Below, piece by piece: positions 16,732-26,007 of a stretch of DNA of 64,000 bases. This DNA comes from Niallia taxi (GTDB lineage Bacteria > Bacillota > Bacilli > Bacillales > Cytobacillaceae). Made by a program: the position numbers and the translations under genes. The notes under the pieces were generated by a model that saw only the letters and a list, made by a program, of their open reading frames with translations, made no database searches and had not been told where the DNA came from. The stretch lies in NCBI RefSeq assembly GCF_032818155.1, contig NZ_CP102589.1, positions 2,590,001 through 2,654,000 on the forward strand. Reading direction: 5' to 3'. Numbering within the stretch: position 1 is the stretch's first letter; every line of letters begins with the position of its first letter.

Positions 16732-19050
16732 CTAATTTGATATTTTTTTCAACCTAAATGCTTCTTTATCAATATTATCTAAGAACGGATTAGGTATATT
16801 TTCTTCCCTATAAACGTAAAGCTCATGCATTGCTCTTGTGCATGCCGTGTAGAAAAGCTCCTTCTCCATTTCATTCACATAAACCGAGCTATTATACAAA
16901 ATAACAGCATCAAACTCAATCCCCTTTGCTAAATAGGCGGGAACGACTGAAATTCCCTTTTCATAAGAGATTGTTCCCTTTTCTAATAAACGGACACCAC
17001 CAGATCCTTTTAAAGATTCATACACTTCCATGCTTTCCTTTTGTGTTTTGCATATAATGGCGATGGTTTTATTACCTTCTTCTTTTAAGTGCTGCAAATC
17101 TCCTTCAATTTGAGCCAAAATCGCTTTTTTATTAGGTACTTCAATAACCAATGGCTTATTTCCATGACGGTTAAACGGCTCTATTTCATCACCATTATGC
17201 GCCATGCTTCTAGTAAATTCAATAATTTCACTTGTGGAACGATAGCTTTTTGTTAAGGTTATTTTCTCCACATCTTCATCTGTTCCATCTCTTAAGAACT
17301 CATCATTTCCATGTGCAAAGATAGCTTGATTTAAATCACCTAAAAAAGTCATTTTGCTGTATGGGAAAAGCTGCTTTATATAGCTTATTTGGAATGCTGA
17401 ATAATCCTGTGCCTCATCTATGAATACTTGCCGAATACCTATATTTGCTTTTTTGCCCTCCAGCATATCCTTTAAATAAGCAAAAGCTGTCGCATCCTCA
17501 TTCCATAAAATCCCCTGCTCGAGATTTACTATAGTCGAATTCACCATGCTGGTCCACTCATCTTCTGACAGCTCATCTGATCTTTTGTTAAAGGCATTTT
17601 TGTATATTTGTCCATAATCAATAAATCGCAAATTCTTAATGCCCTTATAAATAGATTTGAATCGCTTATTCACAATAACCTTTCGAAGAACAACTTCTTC
17701 CTTATCAAAATAAGAAAATTCATCGTCATCACGGTTATTTTTCTGGGCTGCTTTATAGGCACTTAAATAATCTTCCTTATCAAGCAGCATCATTTCTTCA
17801 TCGACCCAGGACTGTTTTCTTTCTGATTTAGCATGCTTTCTCATCTCTGATTGCGCCCAATCCTTTAAACTTTGCATACGGTTTGGAATGGTGACATGAT
17901 CTTCCAACTCATAAAATTTCCTAGCTAATTCCTCTTTCGAAATCAGCACCTTCTTACGGAAGGTGATATTTTTAAAAACAATACCATCTTTAGATAAACC
18001 CTGCATGTATTCATCCAGATGCTTCTTGAAAGGAAGGCTGCTTTTATATTGAATACCTGCAAGTCGAAGCTTTCTGCTTTGTTCATTCTCATCTGAAAGC
18101 AGTGCTTCTAACTGAGCAAAAGGATCTTCTACATCAAATGATTTTCCGACCCTATTAAGAATGTATTCATGCCATGTTGTCTGCTGCATATTCTCTTCCC
18201 CAAGCTCAGGCAACACTGTTGAAACATAGCTGTTGAATAATGGATTTGGGGAGAAGAGCATAATGTTATCAGACTTAAGTGTGTCACGATGTCTGTATAG
18301 CAAAAATGCGACCCTTTGCAGTGCAGCAGAGGTTTTTCCACTGCCTGCCACGCCTTGAACAATTAAATATTTACTTGTTTCATTTCGAATGATTCGATTC
18401 TGCTCTTTTTGAATTGTTGCTACAATGCTTTTCATCATGGAACTAGCATTTGTGCCAAGCACCTCAAGCAGCAATTCATCACCGATCGTAACACCTGTAT
18501 CAAAAAGGTTAAGGATTTTCCCATCTCTAATTAAAAATTGCCTTTTTAGCAGAAGTTCACCATCAATTTTCCCTTCAGGCGTCTTATATGAGGCGGCACC
18601 TGGTGAATAGTCATAATAAACACTTGAGATAGGTGCTCTCCAATCATAAATAAAGAAATTTTCATCATTTTGATCCAAAAAGGAGGTAATCCCAATATAA
18701 ATTGCTTCTGCATCCTCCTGATCCTCCTCAAAATCAATTCTTCCAAAATACGGTGAATACTTTAATTTCTCTAACGTTTTTAACTGTTTATGTATTTGAC
18801 CGATGTTCCGCTCACGTTCGCCTAATAGCTCTGCCTGCTGTCTGAGACTTATATGTGTTTCGAGCACATCATCTGGTTCATCAAAGTTAACTGTTACGTC
18901 TTCCCAGAAGGTTTCACGAAGATGTCCTGCATCACCGCCAACATCTTTTTTATTCATTTCTAATTTATCTATTTTTTTGCTGATTTCATGTATTACCATA
19001 TCTGCTCTTTGCTGTTCTTTTGAAATTTCTTCTATGTCCTTTTTGCTCAT
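16732..19050 (-). CDS. helD: RNA polymerase recycling motor ATPase HelD
   Basis: A 772-residue UvrD-like superfamily 1 protein, the same size as B. subtilis HelD (YvgS). It uses ATP to strip stalled core RNA polymerase from DNA. The N-terminal coiled coil (residues about 1-100) that enters the secondary channel is followed by FFIYDWRAPISSVYYDY, typical of this family. Walker A GVAGSGKTSAALQ is near residue 233 and motif II IDEAQDYSAFQ near residue 547. TLTKSYRSTSEIIEF and VVPAYLAKGIEFDAV are motifs IV and V. AAGGAGTGG precedes the ATG. It is monocistronic. Confidence 0.93.
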   Translation of the reverse strand: MSKKDIEEISKEQQRADMVIHEISKKIDKLEMNKKDVGGDAGHLRETFWEDVTVNFDEPDDVLETHISLRQQAELLGERERNIGQIHKQLKTLEKLKYSPYFGRIDFEEDQEDAEAIYIGITSFLDQNDENFFIYDWRAPISSVYYDYSPGAASYKTPEGKIDGELLLKRQFLIRDGKILNLFDTGVTIGDELLLEVLGTNASSMMKSIVATIQKEQNRIIRNETSKYLIVQGVAGSGKTSAALQRVAFLLYRHRDTLKSDNIMLFSPNPLFNSYVSTVLPELGEENMQQTTWHEYILNRVGKSFDVEDPFAQLEALLSDENEQSRKLRLAGIQYKSSLPFKKHLDEYMQGLSKDGIVFKNITFRKKVLISKEELARKFYELEDHVTIPNRMQSLKDWAQSEMRKHAKSERKQSWVDEEMMLLDKEDYLSAYKAAQKNNRDDDEFSYFDKEEVVLRKVIVNKRFKSIYKGIKNLRFIDYGQIYKNAFNKRSDELSEDEWTSMVNSTIVNLEQGILWNEDATAFAYLKDMLEGKKANIGIRQVFIDEAQDYSAFQISYIKQLFPYSKMTFLGDLNQAIFAHGNDEFLRDGTDEDVEKITLTKSYRSTSEIIEFTRSMAHNGDEIEPFNRHGNKPLVIEVPNKKAILAQIEGDLQHLKEEGNKTIAIICKTQKESMEVYESLKGSGGVRLLEKGTISYEKGISVVPAYLAKGIEFDAVILYNSSVYVNEMEKELFYTACTRAMHELYVYREENIPNPFLDNIDKEAFRLKKISN

Positions 19051-19197
19051 GTTTTTTTACCACTCCTTGTACGTTACTATTTGACAAGCAGGAATTTTTA
19101 TGATAGTATAATATTAGGTTATTATAAATAATTTACGATTATTATTATTTATAACTTTTCAAGTATACCATAAAAACTATTACATATCTATAAAATC

Positions 19198-19228
19198 ATC
19201 CCATGCCTTATTAGCATGGGATTTTTTA
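19198..19228. terminator. Terminator between helD and MFS gene
   Basis: ATCCCATGC / GCATGGGAT stem with a 7-base loop. The plus side has TTTTTTATG, and the minus side has the weaker GATTTTATAG. It must serve the MFS gene on the minus strand. The plus strand has no gene here. Confidence 0.55.
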
Positions 19229-19252
19229 TGTTTTCTTTAAATCGGCAATACG

Positions 19253-20506
19253 TTATCCGATTTTGGCCACTTTTCTTTTCAACAAAAGTGTATCCTTCCT
19301 TTTTAAGTATACGTAGTAAGCAAAGAAAAATACACCACTTAATGCTCGCATAACAGATGAAATATTCATGGCACTGTATATATTCGTCATTTCCAGCAAA
19401 ACAACACCAAACTGTGGTGCCGCAAAAGCGACGAGTGCCAACAGGATATTGTAATTAGAGATGCTTTGGCTCCTGGATTCCTCTTTTGTACTGTCTAGCA
19501 GCTGATTAAACAATAACAAAACAGTTCCTGATACGAACAAGCCTGCCAACAAATTGACAGCGACAATATACGGCAGGTTAGTCGAAAGCACCGTCATAAA
19601 TGGAGTAGTTGCCATTCCTATCGAAACAAGAACAAGCATTTTAGAATGGCTATGCTTTTCTGCCATCCTTCCCCACCATTTAAAGCTGACAATTTGTCCA
19701 ATTGAATTGGCGACCGCAAAAAGGCTTACCCATAATCCTGTGGCACCAGCGTACTTGATTTGATAAATACTGAACAGTGACCAGCACATTTGCCAAGCAA
19801 AATTAAAAAACAGGCTGCATAAAAGAAAATATAAAAAAGGTTTATGCTTAAAAACAGACAAGCCGAACAATGAATTATTAGCAGCTGCCACTCTTGCCTT
19901 TTTCGGTTCAACATGTTTTTTCAAGTAGGTTATTTCTAATAAACCACACACAAAAGCAGCTATAAATAACAGCTGGTATGGCAATGGATTGCCTGCGTCA
20001 AATAGCTGCAGGAATAAACCGACAATAAAGGTTGAAATCATTGCTACAACGGTCATTACTTTATTACGTGTACTAAAAAACACATTTCTTCTCTGCTCCG
20101 AAACGATATCTGCAATCAATGCTTGCCAGCTTAGATTGGCAAAGGAAAATGGTAAATTCATCAGTGCCACAAGCAATATGAAAGTCCAGCTTTGCATAGA
20201 ATCAGGCAGAAAAACAACAAGCGCCATGGCAAGTAAAAATATTCTTGCCATCAGAAAAGAATACACCGTAAACATCTTTTTACTTTGAAGCTTATTCATA
20301 ATGATGGAACCGATAATCATTGCAAACATTCCAACAAATTGAGGCAATGATCCAATCAAGCCGAGCTCATAATTCGAAACACCAAGAACACTTATAGCGA
20401 AAAGAGGAAAATAATTATTAGATATATTAAGAATTAATGTTGTGTATACACCATTCTTAATGCTCCATTTTTCATTAGCGCTATTTACCTGTTCATGCTC
20501 ATCCAT
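19253..20506 (-). CDS. Major facilitator superfamily transporter
   Basis: A 417-residue integral membrane protein with about twelve transmembrane segments in two six-helix halves joined by a basic cytoplasmic loop (LKKHVEPKKARVAAANN). Loop 2-3 carries NKLQSKKM, a degenerate form of the MFS A-motif, and the loop after TM8 carries WWGRMAEKHSHSKML. It looks like a drug- or metabolite-efflux permease, but no substrate signature is visible. It is single, with nothing nearby that names its cargo. Confidence 0.8.
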   Translation of the reverse strand: MDEHEQVNSANEKWSIKNGVYTTLILNISNNYFPLFAISVLGVSNYELGLIGSLPQFVGMFAMIIGSIIMNKLQSKKMFTVYSFLMARIFLLAMALVVFLPDSMQSWTFILLVALMNLPFSFANLSWQALIADIVSEQRRNVFFSTRNKVMTVVAMISTFIVGLFLQLFDAGNPLPYQLLFIAAFVCGLLEITYLKKHVEPKKARVAAANNSLFGLSVFKHKPFLYFLLCSLFFNFAWQMCWSLFSIYQIKYAGATGLWVSLFAVANSIGQIVSFKWWGRMAEKHSHSKMLVLVSIGMATTPFMTVLSTNLPYIVAVNLLAGLFVSGTVLLLFNQLLDSTKEESRSQSISNYNILLALVAFAAPQFGVVLLEMTNIYSAMNISSVMRALSGVFFFAYYVYLKRKDTLLLKRKVAKIG

Positions 20507-20861
20507 TTGTTAATCATCCATCCTTTTATTCTTTTTTTCTTTATTAATTGAATAATACGAAAATTATTTCGAATTCTGAACTTTTTTCCAATAGTAATCT
20601 TACTCCCTTCTAGTAACGGTTACAAGCTTTTTTTTGAAAATTTACAGTACTTTTTTTCCGCAAATAAATCGGTCAAAAATTTAATAAAAAAGCTTTTTTA
20701 GTTTTAGATAAAGCAGCCTTAAATGTAAATAAACGAAATGGATTTATCGTGATAGGAACGCTTTAACTAAAAGTGCTAGTGCTTTTCTTTACGCTAGCTC
20801 AATAGCCTAATCTTAATGAAATTTCAATACGAAGGCTCGCCAATTTGCAGGCAAAAGAAAA
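20507..20861. other. Intergenic stretch between MFS and ltaS genes
   Basis: About 355 bases. The right part ends in the ltaS terminator and the left part must contain the MFS promoter (minus strand). No open frame, repeat or conserved RNA structure was recognised. Confidence 0.4.
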
Positions 20862-20892
20862 GCTGCTTACCGAGTTGGTAAGCAGCTTCTTT
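20862..20892. terminator. Terminator of ltaS
   Basis: GCTGCTTACC / GGTAAGCAGC perfect stem with a 5-base loop, flanked by AAAAGAAAA and TTCTTTTTATT, so it works in both directions. It abuts the ltaS stop codon. Confidence 0.8.
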
Positions 20893-22890
20893 TTATTCGC
20901 CAGATTCTGTTTCTGATTTTGTTTCTGTTTCTGTTTCTGTTGCAGGATCTGTTGTGGAGTCATCACCGTTTTTTACATAGCTGTAATCGTCTCGATTAAT
21001 CGGTGTGAATCCTTTTGGTGTATAGAATCGAAGTAAATCTTTACTTACGATTGCATCAGATGTTTGCAGCTCTGCAGCAGCATTTTCAGCCTGCTTTGTA
21101 CATTGAGCAGCATCTAACAGGTCACCATTGTTCGTATCATAGCAATTATCTCCGATTTTTGTTACTGTCGGAGATACATAATCTCCGTTACGGAAAGGAA
21201 TTGTTTCACGATGATCTTTTGACAGCAAATCAGATCCGATTTGCAGATAATCCTTCGTATCAACACCTAACAAATGAAGAACTGTCGGCATCACATCGAC
21301 GTCACCGCCGTACTCGCTGACAACCTTGCCTTCCATGCCAGGAACATGGATAAACAATGGAACACGTTGCAATTGAGAATTCATTAACGGTGTTATTTCA
21401 TCAACACCCATTACCTTCGCCATTGCAGTATTGTGGTTTTCAGAAATTCCATAGTGGTCTCCATACATTACAACCATTGTGTTGTCATATAGGCCTGATT
21501 CCTTCAAGTAGCTGAAGAATTCCTTAATGGACTCATCCAGATAATGCGCTGATTGGAAATAGTCGTTTACAACAGAATCTCCAAAGTCACCAGCAGGGAA
21601 ATCTGTATCCCCTTCATCCATTTCGAACGGATGGTGATTAGACAATGTTATGAACTTCGCATAAAACGGCTGTTGAAGTGATTCCAATAACGGCATACTT
21701 TCCTTGAAGAAAGGAATATCCTTCATACCGTAGTTCTTTGTGTTTTCTTCAGACATGTCATAGTATTCTGCATCAAAGAAATAATCATATCCAATTGATT
21801 TATACATTTCGTTTCTGTTCCAGAATGTTTTGTAGTTACCATGTAAAGCCGCAGACACATAGCCCTTAGTCTTCAGGATAGCTGGAGCAGATTGCAATGT
21901 GTTTTGTGCTTTATTCACAAAAACAGACCCTTGTGACATTCCGTACAAGGAATTATCCATCATAAATTCAGCGTCAGATGTTTTACCCTGACCCGTTTGG
22001 TGGAAGAAGTTCTCGAAGTAAAGTGTGTCTTGCTTACCTACAAGAGAATTCAAAAACGGTGTTACCTCTTCACCATTCAACTTGTAATTAATGATAAAGC
22101 TTTGCAGTGATTCAAGTGAAATATAAACGACATTTTTTCCTTCTGCCTCTCCGTAATAAACGGAATTCGGCTCTGCAAAATTGGCATTAATATAGTTTTG
22201 AACCTCTGTAATATCACTGCTGTCAGCAAGAGCTCGTTGGCTCTCAGAGCGAGCATTTTGCACGACATCATATACTGTGAAGTTGTATGCGCCCAAATAT
22301 TTAACCAAATAGTTGCGGTCAAAAGATCTGCTTAATAGCTGTGGACGATCTGCTTCTGCAAGGCCAAGGTTAATGATAAACACAAGGATTGCTAATGCGA
22401 ATACAGATTTAGCAGCTCTGCGATTTTTTTGCACTTTAGGTTTATAAACCTTCGTTGCCAGCAATACTATTAGTACGATGACATCAAGGAAATATAAAAT
22501 ATCGGTAAAACGCATTAGCGAGTTTATACTGTCGCTAAGCTGTCCGCCATTCACCTTAACCTGCATAACAACAGGAACAGTGATAAAGTCTGTAAAGAAG
22601 CGGTAATATACGATATTGGCATAAAGCAATGCGGACATGATTCCGCTTATGACAACAATCATGACCGATTGAGCCTTACCTTTAATAAACAAAGCAAGTC
22701 CAATAAAGAACAAGGCAGAGCTTAATGGGTTTAAGAACAGAAGGAATTGCTGAAGTGCACCTTCCACTCCAAGACTAAACTCAACCTTATAAGCAATATA
22801 CGTTTTCATCCAAAATAAAATAATGGCGATTAAAAAGAAAGAAGAATGTTTAGAGAAAAATTTCTTCATTAATTCTGCTGTACCTTTCAA
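20893..22890 (-). CDS. ltaS: Lipoteichoic acid synthase (polyglycerolphosphate polymerase)
   Basis: A 665-residue enzyme that polymerises glycerol phosphate from phosphatidylglycerol onto a glycolipid anchor outside the membrane. Five N-terminal membrane segments (to about residue 185) precede the extracellular sulfatase-fold domain. The nucleophile threonine is in TGQGKTSDAEF (about residue 303). ISLESLQ, HGNYKTFWNR and MYGDHYG bring metal and substrate ligands. RALAD near residue 218 fits the signal-peptidase site that releases the catalytic domain in this family. The C-terminus ends in the low-complexity tail TETETETKSETESG. GAGGTGA precedes the first ATG. It has its own terminator. Confidence 0.93.
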   Translation of the reverse strand: MKGTAELMKKFFSKHSSFFLIAIILFWMKTYIAYKVEFSLGVEGALQQFLLFLNPLSSALFFIGLALFIKGKAQSVMIVVISGIMSALLYANIVYYRFFTDFITVPVVMQVKVNGGQLSDSINSLMRFTDILYFLDVIVLIVLLATKVYKPKVQKNRRAAKSVFALAILVFIINLGLAEADRPQLLSRSFDRNYLVKYLGAYNFTVYDVVQNARSESQRALADSSDITEVQNYINANFAEPNSVYYGEAEGKNVVYISLESLQSFIINYKLNGEEVTPFLNSLVGKQDTLYFENFFHQTGQGKTSDAEFMMDNSLYGMSQGSVFVNKAQNTLQSAPAILKTKGYVSAALHGNYKTFWNRNEMYKSIGYDYFFDAEYYDMSEENTKNYGMKDIPFFKESMPLLESLQQPFYAKFITLSNHHPFEMDEGDTDFPAGDFGDSVVNDYFQSAHYLDESIKEFFSYLKESGLYDNTMVVMYGDHYGISENHNTAMAKVMGVDEITPLMNSQLQRVPLFIHVPGMEGKVVSEYGGDVDVMPTVLHLLGVDTKDYLQIGSDLLSKDHRETIPFRNGDYVSPTVTKIGDNCYDTNNGDLLDAAQCTKQAENAAAELQTSDAIVSKDLLRFYTPKGFTPINRDDYSYVKNGDDSTTDPATETETETKSETESGE

Positions 22891-22941
22891 TCAAATTCAC
22901 CTCAATTCAAGTTTTAGCAAAAAATCCACCGATTTTTCATT

Positions 22942-22960
22942 TGGCTATCACAAATAGCCA
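22942..22960 (-). other. Small hairpin in the ltaS leader
   Basis: TGGCTAT-CACAA-ATAGCCA stem-loop in the untranslated leader of ltaS, about 50 bases before its start. On the plus strand it would be followed by TCTTTTT, but no plus-strand gene ends here. Confidence 0.35.
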
Positions 22961-23066
22961 TCTTTTTAGTTTTATAGTTTTTGTGTTTTAATTCCTGTTT
23001 TAGTAAAAGCCAAGATTCGCCATAATCGAGATGTGTTTTGCCTTTACTTTCAAAATAACGTTTTAA

Positions 23067-23075
23067 ATTATATCA
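23067..23075 (-). promoter_or_regulatory. Extended -10 promoter element for ltaS
   Basis: On the minus strand TGATATAAT (TG-N-TATAAT) lies about 177 bases before the ltaS start. The -35 region 17 bp upstream (TTTCTC) is poor, as usual for extended -10 promoters. This would give a leader of roughly 170 bases. Confidence 0.5.
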
Positions 23076-23289
23076 CAGGATGATTCAAAGAGAAATAAAT
23101 AAATATGCCTCCATTTCCACATATAACCTCCACATAGTGTTTACAAAAAGCATATAAATTCTTCAAATTAAACCCATCTTACAATAATTACAAAAAAAAT
23201 GCTAGTCAAAAACTATAAGTAAAAAGAATCAAAATCTTTATATAAATTAACTCTATTTCTTTTATTTAAAGAGACCAATTTCTCAAACT

Positions 23290-23318
23290 TTGTTTGCCCT
23301 TTTCTTTTCAAGTATAAT
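23290..23318 (+). promoter_or_regulatory. Sigma-A promoter of the M42 aminopeptidase gene
   Basis: TTGTTT (23290-23295), a 17-bp spacer and a perfect TATAAT (23313-23318), followed by the ribosome binding site AGGAGG and the ATG at 23349. Confidence 0.75.
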
Positions 23319-23348
23319 AAAGGTGAAACCAAACAGGAGGAATTAAGC

Positions 23349-24398
23349 ATGCTTAAATTGAATCAAACTGAGTTTTTGCAGTCCTTGGAGAGCTTACTGA
23401 ACATCAGCAGCCCTTCAGGTAACACAGTTAATATTATTAACTACATAGAAGACCAATTAACTGGAGAAGGAATTGAAACAAGAAGGAATAATAAAGGCGG
23501 GCTTATTGCAACAATTCCAGGCAAAACCGCTGACAAGCAAAGAATGCTGACAGCCCATGTTGATACATTAGGAGCTATGGTAAAGGAAATTAAAGCTAAC
23601 GGCAGACTTCGCCTCGATCTAATAGGCGGTTTTACCTATAACAGTATTGAAGGAGAAAATTGTCTGATTGAAACAACGAACGGAGACGTTTATACTGGCA
23701 CAATCCTGCTTCATCAAGCTTCTGTTCATGTATACAAAGAGGCAAGCAAGGCTGAGAGAAATCAGGCAAATATGGAGGTCCGCATTGATGAGCGTGTCGC
23801 TTCTGCAGAGGATGTCAAGAAGCTTGGCATTGCAGTTGGTGACTTTGTTTCCTTCTATCCAAGAGTGGAACTAACTAAATCCGGCTTTATTAAATCACGG
23901 CATTTAGACGATAAAGCAAGCGTTGCAATTCTGCTTGAAGTGATGAAGGCCTTAAAGACTTCTAGTGAACAGCTTCCATATACTACACATTTCCTTATTT
24001 CCAATAATGAAGAAATTGGCTATGGCGGAAATTCTAATATCCCAAAAGAAACGGTTGAATATTTAGCAGTCGATATGGGGGCTATGGGAGATGGACAATC
24101 CACAGATGAATATACTGTTTCTATTTGTGTGAAGGATGCGAGCGGTCCCTATCATCTTGGCTTACGCAAAAAGCTCGTTAAGCTTGCTGCTGATAACAAC
24201 ATCCCTTATCAGCTTGATATCTATCCATATTACGGTTCAGACGCTTCTGCTGCCATAAGATCTGGTCATGATATTATCCATGGACTGATTGGCCCTGGAA
24301 TTGATTCTTCTCATGCTTATGAAAGAACTCATTTCACATCTATTGAAGCAACTGCAAACTTGATTTATGCCTATGTATGGAGTGACATGCTAAAATAA
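23349..24398 (+). CDS. yhfE: M42 family metallopeptidase (glutamyl aminopeptidase type), YhfE-like
   Basis: A 349-residue cytoplasmic co-catalytic metallopeptidase. M42 enzymes form large tetrahedral complexes that trim peptides from the N-terminus. The metal ligands are visible in order: H in LTAHVDTLG, D in RHLDDKASVA, E in NNEEIGYGG (with catalytic Glu), D in AVDMGAMGDG and H in SSHAYERTH. YYGSDASAAIRSGHD is also conserved. Length and motif spelling fit B. subtilis YhfE, one of three paralogues there. It has a clean promoter, AGGAGG and a terminator, so it is a one-gene unit. Confidence 0.9.
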   Translation: MLKLNQTEFLQSLESLLNISSPSGNTVNIINYIEDQLTGEGIETRRNNKGGLIATIPGKTADKQRMLTAHVDTLGAMVKEIKANGRLRLDLIGGFTYNSIEGENCLIETTNGDVYTGTILLHQASVHVYKEASKAERNQANMEVRIDERVASAEDVKKLGIAVGDFVSFYPRVELTKSGFIKSRHLDDKASVAILLEVMKALKTSSEQLPYTTHFLISNNEEIGYGGNSNIPKETVEYLAVDMGAMGDGQSTDEYTVSICVKDASGPYHLGLRKKLVKLAADNNIPYQLDIYPYYGSDASAAIRSGHDIIHGLIGPGIDSSHAYERTHFTSIEATANLIYAYVWSDMLK

Positions 24399-24414
24399 TT
24401 TCTATCAACAAAAA

Positions 24415-24447
24415 AACAGCGGCAATTTACGATTGCTGCTGTTTTTT
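24415..24447. terminator. Terminator between yhfE and cwlK
   Basis: AACAGCGGCAA / TTGCTGCTGTT stem (one G-U pair) with a 7-base loop, seven As on the left and six Ts on the right. It serves both converging genes. Confidence 0.8.
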
Positions 24448-25000
24448 ATGGGCGTTCACCATTTTGGAGTTCCTTAATACTTAACCCGAAATCCATTTGG
24501 AAATGGGGGTAATCCTTAAAGCTTCTCCAATCTCCACCCCACTCAAATCCTAATGACTTAGCAATTTCGACAACTTCCGACCAATCACTTTTTGCATTGC
24601 CGTTGCCGTCATAATCCATGTCCCAAATAACTTCCCCGTTAAGATTCATAAGCGCAAAATCAATGGCGAGACCATAGTTGTGATAGGATTCTCCGCCCTT
24701 AGCATTTGTGACAACATCACCAGATGCTGTCCTACCTTGCGCATATAGCTTATCCTGTTCCTCTGAGCTTCTGAAATCTGCTGTTATAACTATATTAATA
24801 CCTTTATCCGCAGCTAAGCTTATCAGCTCATCTCGTTTATTGGCAACCGTCTCATGAAGCTCTGTAGGCATAGGAGTATCTTGTTGTTGGTCAATTTTTT
24901 GTTCTTCTTTCCAATATGCAATAACAAAAATAGATAATATTAAACAAACTAAAAGGAAGCTAGCAACATTCCTTCGCTTTCGTTTTGGTGTCTTCTTCAA
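24446..25000 (-). CDS. cwlK: Membrane-anchored peptidoglycan L-alanyl-D-glutamate endopeptidase CwlK
   Basis: A 184-residue M15-family zinc peptidase that cuts the L-Ala-D-Glu bond in the peptidoglycan stem. An N-terminal membrane anchor (VASFLLVCLILSIFVIAYW) after a strongly basic head is followed by the catalytic domain. It has the zinc motif SYHNYGLAIDFAL (His and Asp ligands), FRSSEEQDKLYAQGR upstream, and FEWGGDWRSFKDYPHFQ with the catalytic acid and third zinc histidine. The whole domain follows B. subtilis CwlK. The start is TTG at 25000, with GGGAGAGA upstream. A second M15 enzyme, the phage endolysin, occurs at 48.5 kb. Confidence 0.88.
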   Translation of the reverse strand: MKKTPKRKRRNVASFLLVCLILSIFVIAYWKEEQKIDQQQDTPMPTELHETVANKRDELISLAADKGINIVITADFRSSEEQDKLYAQGRTASGDVVTNAKGGESYHNYGLAIDFALMNLNGEVIWDMDYDGNGNAKSDWSEVVEIAKSLGFEWGGDWRSFKDYPHFQMDFGLSIKELQNGERP

Positions 25001-25062
25001 TGAATCTCTCCCTATTTCTTCTATAATATACTTGCAAAAGCCCGATCGATAACTTTAACTTT

Positions 25063-26007
25063 CTATTTATACATGTCTGAGGAAGCAAGTTTTTTCGCCT
25101 CAAAGTATAAAACCTGAATAAACTTTTTCGTATGGATTTTGACTTGTTTTGGTGAAATGAATTCTTCATTACGCAGTTCCGTCATTTTACATCTTATCGT
25201 CGAAAAGTCAAAAAACTTTGTTGCGTAATTTTCAAATTTACCATTTGTTGACTCGCTCAAGCCAATGTTTGCCCAATGTGTTATTGATTGGTTGATTGCT
25301 CTTCTCACACGCTGTTCACTTGCTTTTGTTTCTCGATTCACTTCTAAAGAGGAAGCTGTATCTCCCAATCTCATGATGGAGAGCTTTTCAAAAAGCTCTT
25401 TTAATGAGGGAAAATGGAGGTCAAACCCATCATTTATTTCATGCTCATACAAGTATTGCACCATTTCGAGCAGATCTTTACTGCCATTTTCTCCTATTAT
25501 ACCAAGTTCTGACAACAAAAACTCAGCAGATTCGACAATTTTCACCCCAACTTGAGTAACACCATTGCTTTGTATGTCCTGCTTATGTGTGCCCATTAAC
25601 CCATTTAGGGAGCGTCTGATATTATTTACGGTTTTTTCAAGTTGTATCGTTTGTATCACCTTATGAATTACCGCAACCAATTCTTTTTTATTAATCGGTT
25701 TTGTTACATAATAGTCGATACCTTCCGTATATGCAGCACCAATTAGTTCTTTTGCTTCAACCTGGGAAAGCATGATTACCTTTCCTTTAAACTCACCATT
25801 CCAAGATTTTATTGTTTCAATACCATCACTGTCCGGCATCAGCAAATCCATGATGACGATATCAATATCATAAAAACTTAGAACATTGCTTGTTACCTGA
25901 CACCCTGACTCAGCTTCACTAACTACCGTTCCCAGCTTTTCACCTTCAATGATATGCTTTAATACAGAACGAACCGCCCCATCATCATCCACTAAAAAAA
26001 ATCTCAT
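25063..26007 (-). CDS. glnL: Response regulator with YcbB effector domain, GlnL-like
   Basis: A 314-residue two-component regulator, identical in length to B. subtilis GlnL (YcbB), which activates glutaminase/glutamine transport genes. The receiver domain has DDD at its start, the phosphoacceptor aspartate in IVIMDLLMPDSDG, and the switch lysine in YYVTKPINKKEL. The C-terminal YcbB domain shows FLLSELGIIGENGSKDL and KASEQRVRRAINQSITHWA, a helix-turn-helix-like DNA-binding segment, ending KIHTKKFIQVLYFEAKKL. Its usual kinase partner (GlnK) is not adjacent. cwlK follows 62 bases downstream in the same direction. Confidence 0.85.
   Translation of the reverse strand: MRFFLVDDDGAVRSVLKHIIEGEKLGTVVSEAESGCQVTSNVLSFYDIDIVIMDLLMPDSDGIETIKSWNGEFKGKVIMLSQVEAKELIGAAYTEGIDYYVTKPINKKELVAVIHKVIQTIQLEKTVNNIRRSLNGLMGTHKQDIQSNGVTQVGVKIVESAEFLLSELGIIGENGSKDLLEMVQYLYEHEINDGFDLHFPSLKELFEKLSIMRLGDTASSLEVNRETKASEQRVRRAINQSITHWANIGLSESTNGKFENYATKFFDFSTIRCKMTELRNEEFISPKQVKIHTKKFIQVLYFEAKKLASSDMYK

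Noticed and set aside
20754..20780. CcpA cre site (AGGAACGCTTTAAC)
   Set aside because: Too many mismatches to the cre consensus, and it is not placed at a recognisable promoter.
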